A DNA stretch of 64,000 bases, taken from assembly GCF_000178855.1 (NCBI RefSeq), contig NZ_ADVG01000001.1:3013481-3077480 (forward strand), read 5' to 3'. Positions within the stretch are counted from its first letter, which is position 1, and each line of letters begins with the position of its first letter. This stretch comes from Ktedonobacter racemifer DSM 44963. Its GTDB lineage: Bacteria > Chloroflexota > Ktedonobacteria > Ktedonobacterales > Ktedonobacteraceae. This document shows positions 60,288 to 64,000 of the stretch, piece by piece. The position numbers and the translations under genes are program-made. The notes under the pieces were generated by a model. It was not told where the DNA came from and made no database searches. It saw only the letters and a program-made list of their open reading frames with translations.

Positions 60288-61751
60288 TCACTCGTGAGAT
60301 GATTCCAGGAACATCTCTGGGGGATCCCAGAAGCTCAACTGGACGGGAGGCCCGGCATCCTGGATCCTCTGCTGATTCTGCTGTTTCCACGCTTCATGCC
60401 GCGTCATGAGGAGCGCCTTGACCTCCGAGGTCGAGCGACATGCCGCCAGTTTCCGATCCCCCCAGCGTCCCGCGAGCGTCTGTGCGGCTTTGCGGTCGGC
60501 CTGGTCTGCGTAACCACAGACCAGGCACTTGAAGGTTTTCTGGTTCGGCCGATTAGCGCGATCGACATAATGGCAGCGGGGGCATTCCTGAGAGGAATAG
60601 GCGGCTCGGACCGTGTGGGCTGCCATGCCCTGTTTGGCGGCGGCCCAGGCCAGTTGCTCTGGGATATGCCCCAGGTGAGAAGCATACAGATAACTGTTCA
60701 TCACCCTTGCTTTGAAGCGCATCGAGGCCACATTGAGGTCCTCATAAATGAGTCTGGCATCTCGATGATCTTTGACCAACGCATTGACCGCCCGGTTGAT
60801 CTCTTGCTTGACGTGACGGCTCAAGCGTTGCGACGTTTCAGAACTTGTCGAAGGAAGCTTGCCCTTTGGGACGCCTTTCTTTTCCAGACAGGCTCGCAGT
60901 TTCGCCTTGCGGCGACGCTTTTCCCGATCGTGCTTGTGCTGTCGGGCCATCTTGCCATGAAAACTGCCATACTCTTTATTGGTGGAGGTCGTGAGGAAAT
61001 GGGCAATGCCCACATCGACGCCTACTGTAGGGGCGTCAGGCTTGGTTTGAAGAGGAACGTCCTCGTCAAAGGAGAGCGTCAGCCACCAGACTCCATTGCG
61101 CTTGTGAAGTGTTGTGGATGCATTGAGCGTGCGGCCTTCGAGTGCTCGTTTGTGATAGGAGGCGAGTTTGACTGGGACTCGAAGCGGATTCCCGACATCT
61201 AAGGTGGACACGCGCAGCCAGTAGTCGAACGTGGAGTCCTCCGACTTCTCGAGCACCACCACGTTGACATTGGCTTGGATGACTGGCACACGCAGCACAG
61301 GGAGATCCCATTCGGTCCAGGTCGGTTCGCGGCGTTTGAAGGCGGACATCCGGCCTTCCGCCTGAGCCTTGGCCTGAGCGTAATCAGCCACATCTTCCAG
61401 GTACGCCTGATAGGCGTTCGCTCGATTCGTGCGAAAGCTTTTGGCAATGCCTGCGGCTTGCTGTATTGCCACTCGATGCAAGCGGTCGGAAAGATCGGTT
61501 TTGAAGACGGTTTCTTGGTACTTGTCCGGGCTTGTCTCGGCCTCGCAAAACAGGGTGGTGTACTGTTGGCACAGCGGCAAGTAAACCGCCACAAGCTGAT
61601 CGAGCGCCTCAAGTTTGCCAGGATTGGCCTCAATGAGACGGATATGGGTCACCGCTCGAGTGATGGTCTGCTTCGTCTTCTTTTTGCGCTTGCGCTTTTT
61701 TTTCTCATCAAGCGAGGCTTTTTGGGGCTTCTTGCTCACAGGCGGGTCCAT
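60288..61751 (-). CDS. tnpB: TnpB RNA-guided nuclease (complete copy)
   Basis: 487 residues. The basic N-terminal extension (K-K-R-K-R-K-K-K-T-K) overlaps the end of tnpA. RuvC-like residues are Asp246 (GVDVG), Glu337 (YEDL) and Asp419 (ADRKAA); zinc finger Cys390, 393, 409 and 412. All positions are kept. TnpB cuts DNA matching its omega-RNA guide next to a short target motif and so favours IS retention. Nearly identical to copy 1 in the window. Confidence 0.95.
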   Translation of the reverse strand: MDPPVSKKPQKASLDEKKKRKRKKKTKQTITRAVTHIRLIEANPGKLEALDQLVAVYLPLCQQYTTLFCEAETSPDKYQETVFKTDLSDRLHRVAIQQAAGIAKSFRTNRANAYQAYLEDVADYAQAKAQAEGRMSAFKRREPTWTEWDLPVLRVPVIQANVNVVVLEKSEDSTFDYWLRVSTLDVGNPLRVPVKLASYHKRALEGRTLNASTTLHKRNGVWWLTLSFDEDVPLQTKPDAPTVGVDVGIAHFLTTSTNKEYGSFHGKMARQHKHDREKRRRKAKLRACLEKKGVPKGKLPSTSSETSQRLSRHVKQEINRAVNALVKDHRDARLIYEDLNVASMRFKARVMNSYLYASHLGHIPEQLAWAAAKQGMAAHTVRAAYSSQECPRCHYVDRANRPNQKTFKCLVCGYADQADRKAAQTLAGRWGDRKLAACRSTSEVKALLMTRHEAWKQQNQQRIQDAGPPVQLSFWDPPEMFLESSHE

Positions 61752-62316
61752 TCTGCTGCAAAGCCGCTAGCACTTGTTCCGTCTTGCGTTTGGCTCGTCT
61801 GCGACCATAAAGACGAGCGCAAAACGAGGGAATGATGCTGATAAAATCGCCCATGAGATCATCGTCGGCGGTATCAGCGGTGTTGACGATGACCAGTTTC
61901 CGTCCTTGCATAGCCAACAAGGTCTGAATATAGGCCACGCCAAAGCGAGAAGCGCGATCTTTGTGTTCAACCACGATCTGCCCGATTTTGGGATCTGCCA
62001 GCAGCGCCAGAAACTTGGGCCGCTGATCGTTGATGCCACTGCCGCACTCTTTGACGACTTTGCTGACCGACCAGCCTTGGGCATTGCACCAGGTCACCAG
62101 CCGCTCGGCTTGCCTTTCCAGATTGTCTTTGTTTTCGCTGCTTGAAACACGAGCATACACAGCGACGGCGTGGACCGGAACCGAGCGAAGCTCTGGCGGA
62201 TCAATGATCACGGTGCCGGTGGGCAATTGATAGCCGGGAATCTGGCCGCGTTTCCACATACGCCAGGCGCTGTTATAACTGATCCCAATCTTCTTGGCAT
62301 AACTCGATAACTTCAT
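61708..62316 (-). CDS. tnpA: IS607-type serine recombinase TnpA
   Basis: 202 residues. MerR-like helix-turn-helix at 1-45 (YAKKIGISYNSAWRMWKRG), then a serine recombinase domain with the nucleophile in V-Y-A-R-V-S-S near 60, and EHKDRASRFG in the active-site region. IS607 recombinases have the DNA-binding domain first, as here. The ATG start is right at the inferred left end, and the C-terminus overlaps tnpB. Likely functional. Confidence 0.93.
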   Translation of the reverse strand: MKLSSYAKKIGISYNSAWRMWKRGQIPGYQLPTGTVIIDPPELRSVPVHAVAVYARVSSSENKDNLERQAERLVTWCNAQGWSVSKVVKECGSGINDQRPKFLALLADPKIGQIVVEHKDRASRFGVAYIQTLLAMQGRKLVIVNTADTADDDLMGDFISIIPSFCARLYGRRRAKRKTEQVLAALQQNGPACEQEAPKSLA

Positions 62317-62431
62317 ACATCCAAGTATACTCTATCTGCTTGAGATATGCAAGAGATGATGATACTTTGTGATGGTTGCTTATACAAAATGGATACCTGC
62401 TTTTTGCGGGACGCCTCGCGCCTGGATTAAT

Positions 62432-62480
62432 GAGTGTGATGTGTGTTGGTAGCTGGAGGTTGCCAACACACATCACACTC
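62432..62480 (-). terminator. 18-bp hairpin with degenerate satellite after the sigma gene
   Basis: GAGTGTGATGTGTGTTGG and exact complement with a 13-base loop, 42 bases past the sigma stop. Upstream on the plus strand is ACGCCTCGCGCCTGGATT, a decayed satellite. Confidence 0.6.
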
Positions 62481-62521
62481 GTTACCCCTATAGCTTGCCT
62501 GGGGCGCCTTCACCACACCAA

Positions 62522-63223
62522 TTACTGCTCGTTATAACTCATGCGCCAGCGAATTTTGTCTGAGTTGCGCAGAATACGCTCCATGATATTGCGCTTCAGG
62601 CGATAAATTTCGTCTTCACCGCTAAACTCACCAGGACAATAATGGATAATCTCACGCGGCTTTAAGTTACAATGAAAGTGTAAATAGGCGATACGCTGCT
62701 CTTTTTCGCCAGGCAGGATGGTTTTGATAATATCCCAGAGTTCATTTTCATGATAACGATCTTCTACAAATGGCTCCTCATGCCCTCCCTGACCATAATC
62801 TGGTAGAGGCTCGATATGAGAGCGCGAAAAGGCCCGCAACGTATCCATAATGGCACAGTTGAGGCACAGGTGCAAATAGCTTAACGCACCACCCAGGGTC
62901 GAAAAGCGCAGCTTCTGATCGCTGACCGCCTGCCAGAAACGCCGAAAGGTATCATCAATATAACTCTGCTCGCTTTCGTGCCGCAGCGCGGCTTCACGAT
63001 TGGGATGCCGTCCCATCCAGAGGCGAATATTATCGCTAAATAGGCGCTGCAAGACCAGCCAGGCCTGCTCATCTCGATTTACCACGGCCCGCCGCAGAAT
63101 TTCTAAACTGTATTGATCGTTGCTTGGCTCCTTACGCCGGTAGCGGGCCATCTCCTGGTTACAACATGTTACAAGCTCCGCCAGGGTCATTTCTCCAGGT
63201 GGTTTCTCCATCTTAATCCCCAT
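62522..63223 (-). CDS. ECF-type RNA polymerase sigma factor
   Basis: 233 residues from the ATG after AGGA. Region 2 resembles D-D-T-F-R-R-F-W-Q-A-V followed by LGGALSYLHLCLNCAIMDTLRA (core-binding and -10 recognition). Region 4 near 180-225 has PREIIHYCPGEFSGEDEIYRLKRNIMERIL, a helix-turn-helix with an unusual insertion. No region 3 or 1.1, so ECF group. About 35 N-terminal residues before region 2 are extra. First gene of the minus-strand series leading to anti-sigma, TPR-CHAT and S8 genes, now interrupted by mobile elements. Confidence 0.82.
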   Translation of the reverse strand: MGIKMEKPPGEMTLAELVTCCNQEMARYRRKEPSNDQYSLEILRRAVVNRDEQAWLVLQRLFSDNIRLWMGRHPNREAALRHESEQSYIDDTFRRFWQAVSDQKLRFSTLGGALSYLHLCLNCAIMDTLRAFSRSHIEPLPDYGQGGHEEPFVEDRYHENELWDIIKTILPGEKEQRIAYLHFHCNLKPREIIHYCPGEFSGEDEIYRLKRNIMERILRNSDKIRWRMSYNEQ

Positions 63224-63736
63224 CACGCTTTCCTAACTTCCTCTTCAGCGTGGGCTGAAGTTACTGTAACCTGCATATCACTGTTTTCGTCTTATGCCTC
63301 TGCTTTATGAGCTTCGATTGTCACACGAACCTGAGGCATCTCCCACACTGCGACTTCCTGCCTCTATGGCAAAACTACCATTAAATATTTAACCTGTTTT
63401 TATCTCAATATTAAAGTCATAATTTTTTTATTAACCAAAAAGATTACATTTTATTATAACCATTTTTACGGCGGGACAGTTACAAAAAGAATATCCTTAG
63501 ATTAGAGAATTACTATGCAAAAGTCAAGAAGCTTCGACTTGTCTCCCATCTTAGATCACGTTGGCGTCCTGGTAAGAGCATCTAATCGCTTTCTTTATTT
63601 TTCTTGTCACAACACTGGAAAACAGGTATACTGTACTTATAAGAGTACTCATAAAGCGTGCTTCTTACAATGGTTTAGCTAACCAAAAGAGAGTCAGATA
63701 CTTCACATCCTTTAGTGGAGGCTTGTGCGAAACAAA
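63224..63736. other. Divergent 5' region of sigma and Usp genes
   Basis: About 510 bases, very AT-rich at 63370-63500, with no gene. GTACT-TATAAG-AGTAC dyad at about 63633-63649 next to TATACT may be a promoter/operator for the rightward gene. No long repeat. Confidence 0.4.
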
Positions 63737-64000
63737 ATGAGTTCAAGTATTGTACTTGCCATTGATACTGATCTCTCTCCTACAACTCTGCACGCGCTCA
63801 CTTCGATCAGTGCGTTCTTAGAGCAGTCGGCTCCTACTGTCCGCCTTCTCCTTCTCCATGTGATCCCACTTACCCAGGTCGTTCCAGCACAACCAGGTAT
63901 GTATGTGGGGCAGGTCTTTCCAGGGACAGCGACTACTATTCAACGCGAACATGCCCAGGCCATCCTCTATAAAGCACGTCTCTTACTAGCTCAACAGGGC
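63737..64000 (+). CDS. Universal stress protein (UspA-like), 3' end outside window
   Basis: Open from the ATG at 63737 (GGAGG is 15 bases upstream; an in-frame GTG at 63725 is only 3 bases from it, so the start is uncertain) to the window end. 88 codons read. The beginning I-V-L-A-I-D-T and L-L-L-L-H-V-I-P are the first two strands of the Usp fold. A Q-R-E-H-A-Q-A-I-L helix follows. The ATP-binding G-x-x-G-x motif would be beyond the window. UspA proteins bind nucleotides and help survive stress. Confidence 0.7.
   Translation, partial: MSSSIVLAIDTDLSPTTLHALTSISAFLEQSAPTVRLLLLHVIPLTQVVPAQPGMYVGQVFPGTATTIQREHAQAILYKARLLLAQQG

Larger units (their letters stand above)
60152..62330 (-). mobile_element. 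Complete IS607-family element (copy 2)
   Basis: Carries tnpA (serine recombinase) and tnpB, overlapping by 44 bases, plus the conserved tail. The right end at 60152 is fixed by comparison with copy 1. The left end lies shortly upstream of tnpA near 62330 but cannot be fixed because copy 1's left end is outside the window. Confidence 0.85.

Overview
The window reads as chromosome from a Ktedonobacteria-like member of the Chloroflexota (inference). The grounds are the family mix: ECF and FliA/WhiG-type sigma factors, a Ser/Thr kinase with a Pro/Thr-rich linker, STAND regulators, a DUF4012 protein, actinobacterial-type inositol-phosphate synthase, CHAT proteins, S8 proteases and many IS605/IS607-type elements. 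There is no rRNA and no CRISPR array. Two tRNA-Ser genes are present.

Layout. 1-2.9 kb: the right part of an IS607-type element beside a truncated YcaQ-like gene. 3.1-4.7 kb: a CDF metal exporter. 4.75-12.6 kb: a segment bounded by two direct copies of a tRNA-Ser 3' end plus terminator; it carries a Ser/Thr kinase, an XRE/NB-ARC/TPR regulator, a zinc-ribbon beta-propeller membrane protein and a MITE-like element. 12.6-15.2 kb: tRNA-Ser(GGA), tRNA-Ser(CGA), a FliA/WhiG-like sigma gene, a FlgM-like remnant and csrA. 15.3-19.6 kb: inositol-phosphate synthase, a sugar epimerase, a GGDEF-like/MshEN protein and an unknown helical protein. 20-28.1 kb: a catalytically dead Y-family polymerase paralogue, a DUF4012 protein, and a very large fusion of a degenerate CHAT domain with a two-ring Clp unfoldase. 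28.9-41.5 kb: a sensor kinase, an SDR, a tandem nitrilase-fold protein lacking both catalytic Cys, the glyoxylate shunt pair (malate synthase, isocitrate lyase) and an enlarged SecA. 41.9-52.4 kb: three small GlsB/YeaQ-type membrane proteins, a Pro/Thr-rich membrane protein, a PH-like protein, a TgpA-type transglutaminase and an MFS transporter. 48.9-63.2 kb: an S8 protease with an in-frame amber after a Tat signal, a second S8 protease, an active-looking TPR-CHAT protease, a soluble two-zinc-finger anti-sigma-like protein and an ECF sigma factor. 63.7 kb: the start of a UspA-like gene.

The most notable candidate system is the minus-strand series sigma (62.5-63.2 kb), zinc-finger anti-sigma (59.1-59.9 kb), TPR-CHAT protease (54.5-57.5 kb), S8 protease (52.5-54.4 kb). 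It is interrupted twice by elements carrying RNA-guided nucleases: an IS607/TnpB element between sigma and anti-sigma, and a solo IscB element between anti-sigma and CHAT. The gene set resembles the CHAT/anti-sigma/sigma logic of Craspase, but without CRISPR components. A second CHAT protein elsewhere in the window is a pseudoprotease fused to a Clp unfoldase.

A second theme is structural. About eighteen intergenic sites carry very long, near-perfect inverted repeats with unrelated arm sequences and tiny loops. Several are accompanied on one side by the same short satellite hairpin (core GCGCC-TGC-GGCGC or a compensated variant). Some act plausibly as terminators, but others lie in 5' regions or lack a U tract on the correct side.
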